Below, one piece after another: positions 39,754-48,996 of a stretch of 64,000 nt of DNA. Positions within the stretch are counted from its first letter, which is position 1. Each line of letters begins with the position of its first letter. The notes under the pieces are model-generated. The model had not been told where the DNA came from and ran no database searches. It saw only the letters and a list, made by a program, of their open reading frames with translations. The position numbers were made by a program, and so were the translations under genes. The stretch is from Actinomycetota bacterium. GTDB taxonomy: Bacteria > Actinomycetota > Actinomycetes > JACCUZ01. The DNA lies in the NCBI GenBank assembly GCA_030841035.1, contig JAVEDI010000022.1, forward strand, positions 1-64,000, read 5' to 3'.

Positions 39754-41093
39754 CGTGTCCTGGCTCCTCCGGAACCGCTGCCCACGGGGGCGAACAGCGT
39801 CGACGCGACGGGGTCGAAGGGACAACCCCCGTGAGCGAAGTGGGCGACGTACTCGTCGCGGAAGTACTGCAGCGACGAGGTGATCGGGCTGGTGGCGCCG
39901 TCACCGAGCGCGCAGAACGACCGACCGAGGATGTTGTCGCTGATGTCGAGCAGCTTCTCGAGGTCCTCGTCGGTGCCCTGTCCCTGCTCGAGCCGGCGCA
40001 GGATCTGCACCAGCCAGAACGTGCCCTCGCGACAGGGCGTGCACTTGCCACAGGACTCGTGGGCGTAGAACTCGGTCCACCGCAGGACGGCCCGCACGAC
40101 ACACGTCGTCTCGTCGAAGATCTGCAGCGCCTTGGTGCCGAGCATGGACCCGACGGAGGCGATGCCCTCGTAGGACAGCGGCACGTCGAGGTGCTCGGCG
40201 GTCAGCAGCGGCGTCGAGGAGCCACCGGGGGTCCAGAACTTCAGCTCGTGGCCCTCGCGCACACCGCCGGAGAGGTCGAGCAGCTCGCGCAGCGTGACGC
40301 CCATGGGCGCCTCGTACTGGCCCGGCCGCGTCACGTGGCCCGACAGCGAGTAGAGGGTCATGCCCTTGGACCGCTTGCGGGGGTCGTCGTTGTCGGTGCC
40401 CATCGACCGGAACCACTCCGCGCCGTTGCGCACGATGCTGGGCACGCTCGCGATCGACTCGACGTTGTTGATGACGGTCGGCGAGGCGTACAGCCCGGCG
40501 ATCGCGGGGAACGGCGGGCGGAGCCGCGGCTGGCCGCGACGCCCCTCGAGGGAGTCGAGGAGGGCGGTCTCCTCGCCGCAGATGTAGGCACCGGCCCCCG
40601 CGTGCACGACCACCTCGAGGTCGTAGCCCGAGCCGAGGATGTCGGTGCCGAGATAGCCCGCGTCGCGCGCCTCTGCGACGGCACTCTGCAGCCGCCGCAG
40701 CACGTGCACGACCTCACCGCGCACGTAGATGAACGCGCGGGAGGCCCGGATGGCGTACGACGCGATGATCACGCCCTCGATGAGCTCGTGAGGGTTGGCC
40801 ATCATCAGCGGGATGTCCTTGCAGGTGCCCGGCTCCGACTCGTCGGCGTTGACCACCAGGTAGACCGGCTTGTCGCCGCCCTGCGGGATGAAGCCCCACT
40901 TGTTGCCTGTAGGGAAGCCGGCGCCGCCGCGACCGCGCAGCTCGGAGTCCTTGACGATCTGCACGATGTCGCCAGGCTGCTTCTGCAGCGCGGCGCGCAG
41001 GCCCTGGTAGCCGTCGAAGCGCTCGTAGACCTCGCGGGTCCACGACCCCGGCTGGTCCCACAAGCGGCTGAGCACCGGTGTCAGGACGGTCAT
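39750..41093 (-). CDS. nuoF: NADH-quinone oxidoreductase subunit F
   Basis: NADH- and FMN-binding subunit, 447 residues. Gly-rich [20 protein letters not shown] (near 52), [14 protein letters not shown] (near 82), [14 protein letters not shown] (FMN site, near 172), and cluster N3 cysteines in [16 protein letters not shown] (near 345) plus a Cys near 392. No Shine-Dalgarno is seen; the ATG overlaps the stop of an 18-codon frame that links it to nuoE. Confidence 0.97.
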   Translation of the reverse strand: MTVLTPVLSRLWDQPGSWTREVYERFDGYQGLRAALQKQPGDIVQIVKDSELRGRGGAGFPTGNKWGFIPQGGDKPVYLVVNADESEPGTCKDIPLMMANPHELIEGVIIASYAIRASRAFIYVRGEVVHVLRRLQSAVAEARDAGYLGTDILGSGYDLEVVVHAGAGAYICGEETALLDSLEGRRGQPRLRPPFPAIAGLYASPTVINNVESIASVPSIVRNGAEWFRSMGTDNDDPRKRSKGMTLYSLSGHVTRPGQYEAPMGVTLRELLDLSGGVREGHELKFWTPGGSSTPLLTAEHLDVPLSYEGIASVGSMLGTKALQIFDETTCVVRAVLRWTEFYAHESCGKCTPCREGTFWLVQILRRLEQGQGTDEDLEKLLDISDNILGRSFCALGDGATSPITSSLQYFRDEYVAHFAHGGCPFDPVASTLFAPVGSGSGGARTR

Positions 41094-41146
41094 GCCAGGT
41101 CACCGCGCATGCAGGGACGAAGCGAGCGACAGCGTGGGGTGCTCAT
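41090..41146 (-). CDS. Possible 18-residue coupling ORF between nuoE and nuoF
   Basis: ATG at 41146 overlaps the nuoE TGA (ATGA), and the 18-codon frame [18 protein letters not shown] ends with a TGA overlapping the nuoF ATG (ATGA). It therefore bridges the 49-nt gap exactly. nuoF has no Shine-Dalgarno sequence, so stop-start coupling through this frame could explain its translation. No known family; may be chance. Confidence 0.35.
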   Translation of the reverse strand: MSTPRCRSLRPCMRGDLA

Positions 41147-41958
41147 GCTTCGGTGCCCTTCTCCTTGTCGGACGGGGTGGCGTCGTGATCGGGATCGGAG
41201 TGTGACGTGCTGGCCGGGGCATCGCTCTCGCTGGGTCCGCCGGCGCGACCGTAGCCGGTGCCGGAACCGCCGGACGCCGGTGCCGTACGTCGGGTGGCGG
41301 CGTCGCCGTCCTGGTGGCCGCGGTCCTGCTGCTGGGCGATCTGCAGGCCGACCAGCGTCGCGGGACCCGCCGATGGTCCCTCGTCAGCCAGCCCGTCGGG
41401 GAAGCCGGCGAGCACCCGGGAGACCTGCCTGAACGTGCACAGCCGCGGACCCCGCGTGGGCTGCACATCGCGACCCGCGCGCAGGGCGTCGACGAGGTCG
41501 GTCGCCGACTGCGGCGTCTGGTTGTCGAAGAACTCCCAGTTGACCATCACGACCGGCGCGTAGTCGCATGCCGCGTTGCACTCGAGGTGCTCGAGGGTGA
41601 CGATGCCGTCCTCGGTGGTCTCGTCGTGACCGACGCCCAGGTGTTCCTTGAGCCGGGCGAAGATCTCGTCGCCGCCCATGATCGCGCACAGCGTGTTGGT
41701 GCACACGCCGACGGTGTAGTCGCCGTTGGGCCGCCGCTTGTACTGCGAGTAGAAGGTGGCGACCGCGGCGACCTCTGCCGTCGTGAGGTCCAGCAGCTCG
41801 GCGCACAGCTCGATGCCGCGCGGGCTGACGTAGCCCTCCTCCGACTGCATCAGGTGCAGCAGGGGCAGCAACGCCGACCGGCTCCTGGGGTAACGGCCGA
41901 TGATCTCCTTGGCGTCGACCTCGAGCCGAGCCCGCAGCTCGGTGTCAAAGCCGCTCAA
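41143..41958 (-). CDS. nuoE: NADH-quinone oxidoreductase subunit E
   Basis: 2Fe-2S (N1a) subunit of the NADH module, 271 residues from TTG 41958, which overlaps the nuoD TGA (TTGA). Motifs [13 protein letters not shown] (near 96) and [16 protein letters not shown] (near 137) supply the four cysteines. A disordered C-terminal tail (about 200-271, rich in Ser, Asp, Gly) exceeds the E. coli protein (about 166 residues). No ATG or GTG fits better at the start. Confidence 0.94.
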   Translation of the reverse strand: MSGFDTELRARLEVDAKEIIGRYPRSRSALLPLLHLMQSEEGYVSPRGIELCAELLDLTTAEVAAVATFYSQYKRRPNGDYTVGVCTNTLCAIMGGDEIFARLKEHLGVGHDETTEDGIVTLEHLECNAACDYAPVVMVNWEFFDNQTPQSATDLVDALRAGRDVQPTRGPRLCTFRQVSRVLAGFPDGLADEGPSAGPATLVGLQIAQQQDRGHQDGDAATRRTAPASGGSGTGYGRAGGPSESDAPASTSHSDPDHDATPSDKEKGTEA

Positions 41959-43310
41959 CGGTCCACTCCCCCCATCACCGGGTCGATCGACGCGATCGCT
42001 GCGATCACGTCGGCGACCATGCTGCCCTCGGACATGGCGGGGGCGGCCTGCAGGTTGTTGAACGACGGGTCGCGGAAGTGCACCCGGTAGGGCCGCGTGC
42101 CGCCGTCGCTGACCAGGTGCACGCCGAGCTCGCCGCGCGGCGACTCGATCGCGGAGTAGACCTGGCCGGGCGGCACCCGGAAGCCCTCGGTCACGAGCTT
42201 GAAGTGGTGGATGAGGGCCTCCATCGACTGGCCCATGATGTGCTTGATGTGGTCGAGGCTGTTGCCGAGACCGTCGCCGCCGAGCGCGAGCTGGGCCGGC
42301 CAGGCGATCTTCCTGTCCTCGATCATCACCGGCCCGGGCTGCAGCTTGTCGAGGCACTGCTCGACGATCTTCAGCGACTCCTTCATCTCGGTCATCCGGA
42401 TGAGGAAGCGGCCGTAGGCGTCGCAGGTCGTCTCGGTCACGACGTCGAACTCGTACTGCTCGTAGCCGGCGTAGGGCTGGGACTTGCGCAGGTCGTGGGG
42501 CAGGCCGGTCGCGCGCAGGATCGGCCCGGTGACCCCGAGCGCCATGCAGCCGGTCAGGTCGAGGTATCCGACGCCAACCGTGCGCTCCATCCAGATCTTG
42601 TTGCCGATCAGCAGCTTCTCGGTGTCCGACAGCCGCTCGGGCAGCAGCTTGAGCAGGTCGCGCACCCGGTCGACGGCACCGGGCGGCAGGTCCTGGGCCA
42701 CGCCGCCCGGACGGAAGTAGGCGTGGTTCATGCGCAGCCCGGTGATCATCTCGAAGATGTCGAGGATCAGCTCGCGCTCGCGGAAGCCGAACGTCATGGC
42801 GGTGAGGGCACCGAGCTCCATGCCGCCGGTGGCGACCGCCACCAGGTGGGAGGAGATGCGGTTGAGCTCCATGAGCATCACGCGGATCACGTTGGCCCGC
42901 TCGGGCACCTCGTCCTCGATGCCGAGCAGTCGCTCGACGCCGCGCACGTAGGCGTACTCGTTGAACAGCGGCGCGAGGTAGTCCATGCGCGTGACGAACG
43001 TGACGCCCTGGGTCCAGTTGCGGTACTCGCAGTTCTTCTCGATGCCGGTGTGCAGGTAGCCGATGCCCAGCCGGCACTCGGTGACCGTCTCGCCGTCGAG
43101 CTCGAGGATGAGCCGGAGCACCCCGTGCGTCGATGGGTGCTGCGGGCCCATGTTGACGACGATGCGCTCCTCGGCGGTCTCTCCGAGGGCCGCCGTGATG
43201 TCGTCCCAGTCCTGGCCACCGACCGTGTAGACGGTGCCCTCGGTCGTCTCGCGCGACGCCGAGTAGGGATCGCCGTCCGCCGTGGGGACGTTGATGATCT
43301 TGTCGCTCAT
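41955..43310 (-). CDS. nuoD: NADH-quinone oxidoreductase subunit D
   Basis: 49-kDa subunit related to the hydrogenase large subunit, 451 residues; forms the quinone pocket with NuoB. Signatures [20 protein letters not shown] with the quinone His (near 65), [34 protein letters not shown] and the C-terminal GGVDR. ATG joins the nuoC stop as TGATG. It is the only nuoD in the window, which matters for the D-less second operon. Confidence 0.97.
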   Translation of the reverse strand: MSDKIINVPTADGDPYSASRETTEGTVYTVGGQDWDDITAALGETAEERIVVNMGPQHPSTHGVLRLILELDGETVTECRLGIGYLHTGIEKNCEYRNWTQGVTFVTRMDYLAPLFNEYAYVRGVERLLGIEDEVPERANVIRVMLMELNRISSHLVAVATGGMELGALTAMTFGFRERELILDIFEMITGLRMNHAYFRPGGVAQDLPPGAVDRVRDLLKLLPERLSDTEKLLIGNKIWMERTVGVGYLDLTGCMALGVTGPILRATGLPHDLRKSQPYAGYEQYEFDVVTETTCDAYGRFLIRMTEMKESLKIVEQCLDKLQPGPVMIEDRKIAWPAQLALGGDGLGNSLDHIKHIMGQSMEALIHHFKLVTEGFRVPPGQVYSAIESPRGELGVHLVSDGGTRPYRVHFRDPSFNNLQAAPAMSEGSMVADVIAAIASIDPVMGGVDR

Positions 43311-44029
43311 CAGTTGTAGGACCTCCGCTCGTCCGGCGGCGGGATCTGGGCGCCCTTGTACTCCACCGGGATGCCCCCCAGCGGGTAGTCCTTGCGCTGC
43401 GGGTGGCCGGGCCAGTCGTCGGGCATCTCGATGCGGGTGAGGCCGGGGTGCCCGTCGAAGACGATGCCGAAGAAGTCCCACGTCTCGCGCTCGTGCCAGT
43501 CGTTGCCGGGGTAGACCGACACGATCGAGGGGATGTGCGGGTCGCCGTCGGGACAGGTGACCTCGACGCGCACCCGCCGGTTGTGGGTGACCGACATCAG
43601 CGGGTAGACGGCGTGCAGCTCGCGACCGGTCTCGGTGGGGTAGTGCGCACCCGAGACGCCCATGCACATCTCGAAGCGCAGCGAGGGGTCGTCGCGCAGC
43701 GCCTGCATGACGGTGACCAGCGAGGCGCGACGTACGTGGAAGGTGAGCTCGCCGCGGTCGACGACCACGCGCTCCACGGCATCGCCGTAGCCGAGGTCAC
43801 CGCCCTCGCCGAGCGCCCGCTCGAGCGTGTCGGCGACGTCGTCGAACCAGCCGCCGTAGGGCCGCGGCGTCGCGCCGGGCAGCTGGACCGGGCGGACCAG
43901 CCGGCCGTAGCCGGACGTGTCGCCGCTGCCCTGGGCCCCGAACATGCCGTGCCGTACGTCGACCGTCTCGGCCTCCGCGGGGGCAACCGGCGGCTGGGTC
44001 TCGGGCAGCGACCGGTCGAGCTCACTCAT
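43310..44029 (-). CDS. nuoC: NADH-quinone oxidoreductase subunit C
   Basis: 30-kDa subunit, 239 residues. The signature [18 protein letters not shown] (near 195) and [20 protein letters not shown] (near 213) are present. N-terminal 80 residues are low-complexity and poorly conserved, as in other actinobacteria. Separate from NuoD, not fused. Confidence 0.96.
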   Translation of the reverse strand: MSELDRSLPETQPPVAPAEAETVDVRHGMFGAQGSGDTSGYGRLVRPVQLPGATPRPYGGWFDDVADTLERALGEGGDLGYGDAVERVVVDRGELTFHVRRASLVTVMQALRDDPSLRFEMCMGVSGAHYPTETGRELHAVYPLMSVTHNRRVRVEVTCPDGDPHIPSIVSVYPGNDWHERETWDFFGIVFDGHPGLTRIEMPDDWPGHPQRKDYPLGGIPVEYKGAQIPPPDERRSYN

Positions 44030-44038
44030 CGCAGGACC

Positions 44039-44593
44039 TCATCGCAGCAGGCCCTTCATCTGCGCGGTCGGCTTGGCGGTCAGCGCGAGCGCCTCGTTCT
44101 CCTTGACCTCCGCGGCCCGGTGGGCGCCGAGCTTGGTGTTGCTGATCTGGTCGTGGAGCTTGATGATGGCGTCCATCAGCATCTCGGGTCGTGGTGGGCA
44201 GCCGGGGAGGTAGATGTCGACCGGGACGACGTGGTCGACGCCCTGCACGATGGCGTAGTTGTTGAACATGCCGCCGCTGGAGGCGCAGACGCCCATGGCC
44301 AGCACCCACTTGGGGCCGGGCATCTGGTCGTAGATCTGGCGCAGCACCGGCGCCATCTTCTGGCTGACCCGACCGGCCACGATCATCAGGTCGGCCTGGC
44401 GTGGCGAGGCGCGGAAGACCTCCATGCCGAAGCGCGCGAGGTCGTAGCGCGGCGTCCCCACCGCCATCATCTCGATGGCGCAGCACGCCAGGCCGAACGT
44501 CGCGGGCCACAGTGAGCTCTTGCGCATGTAGCCGGCGAGCTTCTCGACCGACGTCAGCAGCACACCGCTAGGGAGCTTCTCTTCGATACCCAT
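44039..44593 (-). CDS. nuoB: NADH-quinone oxidoreductase subunit B
   Basis: N2-cluster subunit, 184 residues, starting [20 protein letters not shown]. Four cluster cysteines in [11 protein letters not shown] (near 37), [13 protein letters not shown] (near 102) and [12 protein letters not shown] (near 132). The start at 44593 is preferred; a GTG/ATG 17 codons upstream would overlap nuoA and add a Gly/Ser-rich leader. Confidence 0.96.
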   Translation of the reverse strand: MGIEEKLPSGVLLTSVEKLAGYMRKSSLWPATFGLACCAIEMMAVGTPRYDLARFGMEVFRASPRQADLMIVAGRVSQKMAPVLRQIYDQMPGPKWVLAMGVCASSGGMFNNYAIVQGVDHVVPVDIYLPGCPPRPEMLMDAIIKLHDQISNTKLGAHRAAEVKENEALALTAKPTAQMKGLLR

Positions 44594-44609
44594 CCGTCCG
44601 GTCGCCTCC

Positions 44610-44969
44610 CTAGTCCCACTCGAGCCCGCCGCGCCGCCAGACATAGGCGTAGGCGGCGAGCAGGGTCAGGATGAACAGCACCATCTCGACGAGACCGAAG
44701 ATGCCCAGCGAGTCGAAGTACACGGCCCACGGGTAGAGGAAGACGATCTCGATGTCGAAGACGATGAACAGCATCGCCGTCAGGTAGTACTTCACCGGGA
44801 AGCGGCCCCCGCCCACGGGCTGCGGCGTGGGCTCGATGCCGCACTCGTAGGCATCGAGGCGGGCCCGGTTGTAGCGCTTCGGGCCGGTCAGGGCTCCCGC
44901 GGCGATGGAGAATGCCGCGAACCCCAACGAGAGAGCGCCGAGCACGAGGATCGGGACGTAGCTGTCCAC
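44610..44969 (-). CDS. nuoA: NADH-quinone oxidoreductase subunit A
   Basis: First gene of the complete nuoA-N operon: 119 residues, three helices. [18 protein letters not shown] (near 38) contains the switch-loop Cys, and [20 protein letters not shown] (near 64) the conserved acidic residues. GTG start. The 144-bp upstream gap to the flavoprotein gene contains a possible promoter (about 45044). Confidence 0.96.
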   Translation of the reverse strand: MDSYVPILVLGALSLGFAAFSIAAGALTGPKRYNRARLDAYECGIEPTPQPVGGGRFPVKYYLTAMLFIVFDIEIVFLYPWAVYFDSLGIFGLVEMVLFILTLLAAYAYVWRRGGLEWD

Positions 44970-45043
44970 GCCGGGCTCACTCCCCTCTGTCGTCGCGCCC
45001 GTGCAGCGCGAGCCGTCGCACCCGGCGCGTGGCCGGGCTTGCC

Positions 45044-45073
45044 ATCCTAGGAGCGCGCCCGTCGACGGCCGAA
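45044..45073 (-). promoter_or_regulatory. Candidate promoter for nuoA-N
   Basis: On the minus strand TAGGAT (45044-45049) makes a good -10 box, with a weak TTCGGC (45068-45073) 18 nt upstream as -35. The start of transcription would be about 70 nt before the nuoA GTG. Tentative; the operon might also be read through from the flavoprotein gene. Confidence 0.35.
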
Positions 45074-45113
45074 CCGGGGTTGTGCAGGTCTCGCCTGCTG
45101 GTCGCGCCCATCC

Positions 45114-46391
45114 TCAGGCCGCCGGCGCGAGCCGGGACAGTGCGTTGACGACGCGGTCCATGGCGTCGCCGCCGCGCGGGTCGCTGAGGTTGGCCATCAG
45201 CTTGAGGACGAAGCGCATCAGCACCGGATGCGGCAGGCCGTGACGGGTCGCGAGCTTCATCACCCGGTCGTCGCCGATCAGCTTCACGAACATCCGGCCC
45301 ACGGTGTAGTAGCCGCCGTAGCTGGCCTTGAGCGCCTGCGGGTACGCCGCCAGGGCGCGCTCGCGACCGTCGTCGGTGGGCCGGGCCAGTGCCTGGGCGA
45401 TGACCTCGGCGGCCAGCTGACCCGACTCCATGGCGTAGGCGATGCCCTCACCGTTGAAGGGGTTGACCATGCCGCCCGAGTCGCCCACGAGCAGCATCCC
45501 GCGCGCGTAGTGGGGCTGCCGGTTGAAGCCCATCGGCAGTGCGGCGCCGCGCACCGGCTGGGTACGGTTGTCCTCCCGGAACCCCCACTCCTCGGGCGTC
45601 TGGTCGAGCCAGCGGCGCAGCAGGTCCTTGTAGTCGACCTTGCCCCACGCCGTGCTGGTGTTGAGGATGCCGAGGCCGACGTTCGAGGTGCCGTCACCGA
45701 CGCCGAAGACCCAGCCGTAGCCGGGCAGCAGCCGCTCGCGACCGTCGCTGCCCCTGTCCCACAGCTCCAGCCACGACTCGAGCCAGTCGTCGTCGTGGCG
45801 CGGGCTCGTGTAGTAGGTGCGGACCGCGACACCCATCGGGCGGTCGTCGCGCTTGTGCAGGCCCATGGCGAGGGACAGGCGGCTGGAGTTGCCGTCGGCC
45901 GCCACGACCAGCGGCGCGCGGTACGTCACCTCGCTGCCGTCCTCGTCCGTGGCGGTGACCCCGGTGATCCGGCCCGTGCGGTCGTCGAGCACCGGACCCT
46001 GGACGTTGGTGTTCTCCCGCAGCACCACGCCGGCCTTGACCGCCTGCCGCGCCAGCAGGTCGTCGAAGTCCGAGCGGGGGCGCACCAGGCCGTAGGCCGG
46101 GTAGCTGGCGAGGTCGGGCCAGGGCAGCTCCAGCCGCATGCCTCCGCCGATGATGCGCAGGCCCTTGTTGTGCAGCCAGCCGGCCGGCTCGCTGGTGTCG
46201 ATGCCCATGGCCGTGAGGGACCTGACCGCGCGGGGGGTCAGGCCGTCGCCGCAGACCTTCTCCCGCGGGAACGCGGACTTCTCGAGCAGCAGGACGTCGA
46301 CGCCGGCCTGGGCCAGGTGGTAAGCGGTCGTCGAGCCACCGGGGCCGGCCCCGACGACGATCACGTCGGCGTCGTTCGGGGCGCTGCTCAC
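45114..46391 (-). CDS. Geranylgeranyl reductase family flavoprotein (MenJ-like)
   Basis: FAD-dependent oxidoreductase, 425 residues. Dinucleotide motif ADVIVVGAGPGGSTTAYHLA (near 8), the CGDGLTPRAV segment (near 48), and LLVGDSGGMVNPFNGEGIAY (near 290). The actinobacterial homologue MenJ reduces one isoprene of menaquinone; geranylgeranyl-lipid reduction is the alternative. Start: GTG 46391 has an excellent GGAGGTGGACACC ribosome site; the GTG ten codons upstream has none. It precedes nuoA and follows csbD/menG. A Rex-like operator lies 36-54 bp upstream. Confidence 0.9.
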   Translation of the reverse strand: MSSAPNDADVIVVGAGPGGSTTAYHLAQAGVDVLLLEKSAFPREKVCGDGLTPRAVRSLTAMGIDTSEPAGWLHNKGLRIIGGGMRLELPWPDLASYPAYGLVRPRSDFDDLLARQAVKAGVVLRENTNVQGPVLDDRTGRITGVTATDEDGSEVTYRAPLVVAADGNSSRLSLAMGLHKRDDRPMGVAVRTYYTSPRHDDDWLESWLELWDRGSDGRERLLPGYGWVFGVGDGTSNVGLGILNTSTAWGKVDYKDLLRRWLDQTPEEWGFREDNRTQPVRGAALPMGFNRQPHYARGMLLVGDSGGMVNPFNGEGIAYAMESGQLAAEVIAQALARPTDDGRERALAAYPQALKASYGGYYTVGRMFVKLIGDDRVMKLATRHGLPHPVLMRFVLKLMANLSDPRGGDAMDRVVNALSRLAPAA

Positions 46392-46427
46392 GGTGTCCAC
46401 CTCCGCGGCACGGGTTGGCACGTGCGC

Positions 46428-46445
46428 TTGTGAAATGTTTCACGA
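46428..46445. promoter_or_regulatory. Rex-like redox operator
   Basis: TTGTGAAATGTTTCACGA is an inverted repeat (GTGAAA-TG-TTTCAC) matching the Rex consensus TTGTGAAnnnnTTCACAA with one mismatch near the end. Rex represses respiratory genes when NADH/NAD is low and is known to control nuo and cyd genes in Streptomyces. The site lies just downstream of a -10-like TAGACT (46461-46466), an expected place for repression of the flavoprotein gene and perhaps nuo. Confidence 0.65.
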
Positions 46446-46473
46446 TCTACGACGGGCGTCAGTCTACGACGGG
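46446..46473. repeat. 11-bp direct repeat in the flavoprotein promoter
   Basis: TCTACGACGGG occurs at 46446-46456 and 46463-46473, starts 17 bp apart, directly beside the Rex-like site. The minus-strand -10-like boxes TAGACT and TAGATC fall in the two copies, so it may be a duplicated promoter or a second activator site. Confidence 0.6.
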
Positions 46474-46510
46474 GTGCGGGCGCCGGGCCATCGGGCTACC
46501 GGATCGCGAA

Positions 46511-46540
46511 GGCCCGCTCCGCGTGGGCACGGAGCGGGCC
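46511..46540 (-). terminator. Terminator after the CsbD-like gene
   Basis: A perfect 11-bp stem GGCCCGCTCCG/CGGAGCGGGCC with an 8-nt loop, flanked on the minus strand by AGG before it and TTCGC after it. It lies 43 nt past the csbD-like stop and would separate that gene from the flavoprotein promoter. Confidence 0.85.
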
Positions 46541-46582
46541 TCGACCGCGGCTCCGGCAGTCGTCACCGGAGCGGGATCCTGC

Positions 46583-46756
46583 TCAGTTCTTGAAGGCGTC
46601 CTTGACCTTCTCGCCGGCCTGCTTGAGGTCAGCCTTGCTCTGGTCGCGCTCGCCCTGGTGACGCAACGCGTCGTCGCCGGTCGCCGATCCCACAGCCTCC
46701 TTGGCCTTGCCGCCGAGCTCCTCGAGCTTGTTGTCGGCCTTGTCGTCCATGCCCAT
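46583..46756 (-). CDS. CsbD-family small stress protein
   Basis: A 57-residue hydrophilic protein: MGMDDKADNKLEELGGKAKE followed by AVGSATGDD and a second repeat QSKADLKQAGEKVKDAF, the CsbD pattern. Such proteins are induced by general stress sigma factors; biochemical role unknown. ATG 46756 has a GAGGAG site 6 nt upstream. Confidence 0.9.
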   Translation of the reverse strand: MGMDDKADNKLEELGGKAKEAVGSATGDDALRHQGERDQSKADLKQAGEKVKDAFKN

Positions 46757-46831
46757 GTCGACTCCTCGTTGCCCGACCGCCGTTGCGGGTCGCCGACGGT
46801 GCTGCCACACCCCTTGCCGAGCAGGCGCCGA

Positions 46832-47524
46832 TCAAACCCTCCGGGCCCGGTGCAGGGCGACGATGCCGTAGCTGAGGTCCGCCCAGGCCACGTCCGCCCA
46901 GCCCGCGCCCTGCAGCCGGGCAGCGAGCCCGGGCTGGTCGGGCCAGGCCCGGATCGACTCGGCCAGATAGACGTAGGCGTCGGGGTTGCTCGACACCCGG
47001 CGCGCCACGGACGGCAGCGCCCGCATCAGGTAGCCGCTGTAGAGCGTGCGGAACGGTCGCCAGGTCGGATGGCTGAACTCGCAGACCACCAGCCGTCCAC
47101 CCGGACGGGTCACGCGCGCAAGCTCCCCCAGGGCGGCGTCGACGTCGGTCACGTTGCGCAGCCCGAAGGAGATCGTCGAGGTGTCGAAGCTCGCGTCGGC
47201 GAACGGCAGCCGCAGCGCGTCACCGGCCACCAGCGACAGCTCGGGATGAGCCTGCTTGCCGACGCGCAGCATGCCGAGCGAGAAGTCGCACGCCACCACG
47301 AAGGCCCCCGCGGCGACGAACGGCAGGGACGACGAGCCGGTGCCGGCCGCCAGGTCCAGGACACGGTCGCCGGGCCGCGCATCGACGGCGCGGGCAACCG
47401 CACGGCGCCAGGCCCTGGTCTGCCCCAGGGACAGGACATCGTTCGTGAGGTCGTACCGGCTGGCGACGGCATCGAACATCGCGGCGACCTCGTGCGGCTC
47501 CTTCTCCAGGTCGGCTCGGGTCAC
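46832..47524 (-). CDS. menG: Demethylmenaquinone methyltransferase
   Basis: SAM-dependent C-methyltransferase (UbiE/MenG family), 230 residues, last step of menaquinone synthesis. Family signatures [20 protein letters not shown] (near 11), SAM motif [15 protein letters not shown] (near 53) and [14 protein letters not shown] (near 122). GTG at 47524 chosen; upstream sequence in this frame is unlike MenG. Same strand as and 75 nt before csbD; the sigma factor gene diverges 137 bp away. Confidence 0.95.
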   Translation of the reverse strand: MTRADLEKEPHEVAAMFDAVASRYDLTNDVLSLGQTRAWRRAVARAVDARPGDRVLDLAAGTGSSSLPFVAAGAFVVACDFSLGMLRVGKQAHPELSLVAGDALRLPFADASFDTSTISFGLRNVTDVDAALGELARVTRPGGRLVVCEFSHPTWRPFRTLYSGYLMRALPSVARRVSSNPDAYVYLAESIRAWPDQPGLAARLQGAGWADVAWADLSYGIVALHRARRV

Positions 47525-47661
47525 CCGCCCAGCCTGCCAGGTCGCCCGCCGCGCCACGTCGACCGGCTGGACACGCGGCTCCGACGCGGGTGCGCCCGCC
47601 CGCCGACGTGGGGCAGACTGATGGACGTCCGTGCCCGGCACATGACCCCCGACAGGCCTTG

Positions 47662-48237
47662 ATGACACCCGATGAGGACGTCGCGCTGCTGGTCAAGCGC
47701 GCCGCGGCCGGCGACCAGGGCGCCTGGGACGTCCTGGTCGACCGCTACACCAACCTCCTCTGGTCGGTCGCCCGCGGCTACCGGCTGGAACGCTCCGACG
47801 CCGCGGACGTGGTGCAGGTCGCCTGGCTGCGCCTGGTCGAGCACCTGCCGAGCCTGCGCGAGCCCGAGCGGGTGGGCAGCTGGCTGGCCACCACGGTCCG
47901 GCGCGAGTGCCTCCAGCTGCTCGCCACGCGCAAGCGGCGTGGTACGACGGTCGACGACCAGATCCTCGAGGGCGTACCGGCCCAGGTCGCGCCGGTCGAC
48001 TCGCAGCTGCTGACCCGTGAACGGCACGCCGAGCTGTGGCAGGCCTTCACCGGGCTGACCGAGCGCTGCCAGAAGCTGCTGCGTGTGCTGATGGTCGACC
48101 CGCCGCCGAGCTACCAGGACGTGTCGGCGTCTCTCGCGATGCCGATCGGCAGCATCGGGCCGACCCGGGCGCGGTGCCTCGACCGGCTGCGCGCACTGCT
48201 CGAGGAGTCCGTCTCCGGGGCAGGTGCGTCGTCGTGA
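47662..48237 (+). CDS. ECF-type RNA polymerase sigma factor
   Basis: Sigma factor of 191 residues with region 2 (about 8-75: [40 protein letters not shown]) and region 4 (about 125-178: [30 protein letters not shown]). Start ATG 47662 chosen; a GTG 24 codons earlier is in frame but reads like non-coding sequence. The ATG joins, as TGATG, the stop of a 13-codon frame that begins at 47621. The next gene overlaps by 4 nt and is the likely regulator, though it is not a zinc anti-sigma factor. Confidence 0.9.
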   Translation: MTPDEDVALLVKRAAAGDQGAWDVLVDRYTNLLWSVARGYRLERSDAADVVQVAWLRLVEHLPSLREPERVGSWLATTVRRECLQLLATRKRRGTTVDDQILEGVPAQVAPVDSQLLTRERHAELWQAFTGLTERCQKLLRVLMVDPPPSYQDVSASLAMPIGSIGPTRARCLDRLRALLEESVSGAGASS

Positions 48238-48674
48238 ACGACGAGGAGCTACTCGAGGAGCTGCGACGCACCGTCGTGGTGCACGACCCCCCACCGCCGA
48301 CGCTGCGGGCCGCGGCGCGGGACGCCTTCGGGCTCGAGCGGCTCTCCGAGGAGCTGGTCCGGCTCATCGAGGACAGCGACCTGCAGCCCGCCGGGACGCG
48401 GGGCGCCGGCGACGTACGCCTGCTGTCCTTCGCCACCGAGGACGTCGAGGCCAGCGTCCAGGTGACCTCGGCCGGCGGCGCCTTCGACGTCACCGGTGTC
48501 GTCACCGGAGCGGTGAGCGCGATCGTCCTGCAGACACCCGCGGGGGCCCACGACGTGATCCTCGACGAGCAGGGCCGGTTCCACCGGGCCGGGCTCGTCG
48601 GTCGGATGCTGCGGGTCGGGCTGCGCATGCCCGCCGGGCGCACCGCCGCGTCCGCCTGGGTGCTGCTGGGCTGA
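48234..48674 (+). CDS. Unknown soluble partner of the sigma factor
   Basis: An unrecognised 146-residue soluble protein, GTG start overlapping the sigma factor stop (GTGA). The N-terminal acidic helix (DEELLEELRRTVV) and the following segment (about 20-55) resemble short anti-sigma-like regions, then a beta-rich half (about 60-146: ASVQVTSAGGAFDVTGVV, HDVILDEQGRFHRAGL). There is no membrane helix and no HxxxCxxC zinc anti-sigma motif. Coupling to the sigma gene suggests it controls or serves that sigma factor. Confidence 0.75.
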   Translation: MNDEELLEELRRTVVVHDPPPPTLRAAARDAFGLERLSEELVRLIEDSDLQPAGTRGAGDVRLLSFATEDVEASVQVTSAGGAFDVTGVVTGAVSAIVLQTPAGAHDVILDEQGRFHRAGLVGRMLRVGLRMPAGRTAASAWVLLG

Positions 48675-48680
48675 GCACCG

Positions 48681-48707
48681 GGGCGCGGGCGTGCTCAGCC
48701 CGCGCCC
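48681..48707. terminator. Bidirectional hairpin
   Basis: Ten-bp perfect stem GGGCGCGGGC/GCCCGCGCCC with a 7-nt loop, 7 nt beyond the stop of the sigma-partner gene. The stop codon of the convergent small gene (48695-48697) lies in its loop. It could end both transcripts. Confidence 0.7.
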
Positions 48708-48946
48708 GCCTGCCCCTCCTCGCCGGGCAGGGCCGCCTGCTCGGCGCGGTCGCGGTCGGAGGGGTCGAAGCCGGGGGCATCGGCCGAGGTCCCCTGGCTG
48801 CCCTCGACGTCCTGCGGGTGGGAGACGGCCCGCCTCTCGTGCGCGTGCGCGACCCGCTGCGGGTCGACGTTCTCCCGGTCGATGTTGCGGGGGTCGTCGC
48901 CCTCGGCGGGATGGACGTAGCGATCCTCTCCGGCTCCACCTGTCAT
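48695..48946 (-). CDS. Small acidic hydrophilic protein
   Basis: An 83-residue, highly charged protein without hydrophobic segments, starting MTGGAGEDRYVHPAEGDDPR. A GAGGAG ribosome site lies 7 nt before the ATG, which argues that it is real. Family not recognised; it looks disordered. It converges on the sigma-partner gene. Confidence 0.6.
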   Translation of the reverse strand: MTGGAGEDRYVHPAEGDDPRNIDRENVDPQRVAHAHERRAVSHPQDVEGSQGTSADAPGFDPSDRDRAEQAALPGEEGQAGAG

Positions 48947-48996
48947 TGGACTGCTCCTCGTGTCATGCCCGGCGCTTACCCGGGTAGGAGGGTCCC

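Noticed and set aside
15239-44969. Two nuo operons as an assembly duplication
   Set aside because: The paralogues differ strongly in length and sequence (for example NuoK 99 versus 119 residues, NuoJ 265 versus 182) and the second lacks four genes, so they are true ancient paralogues.
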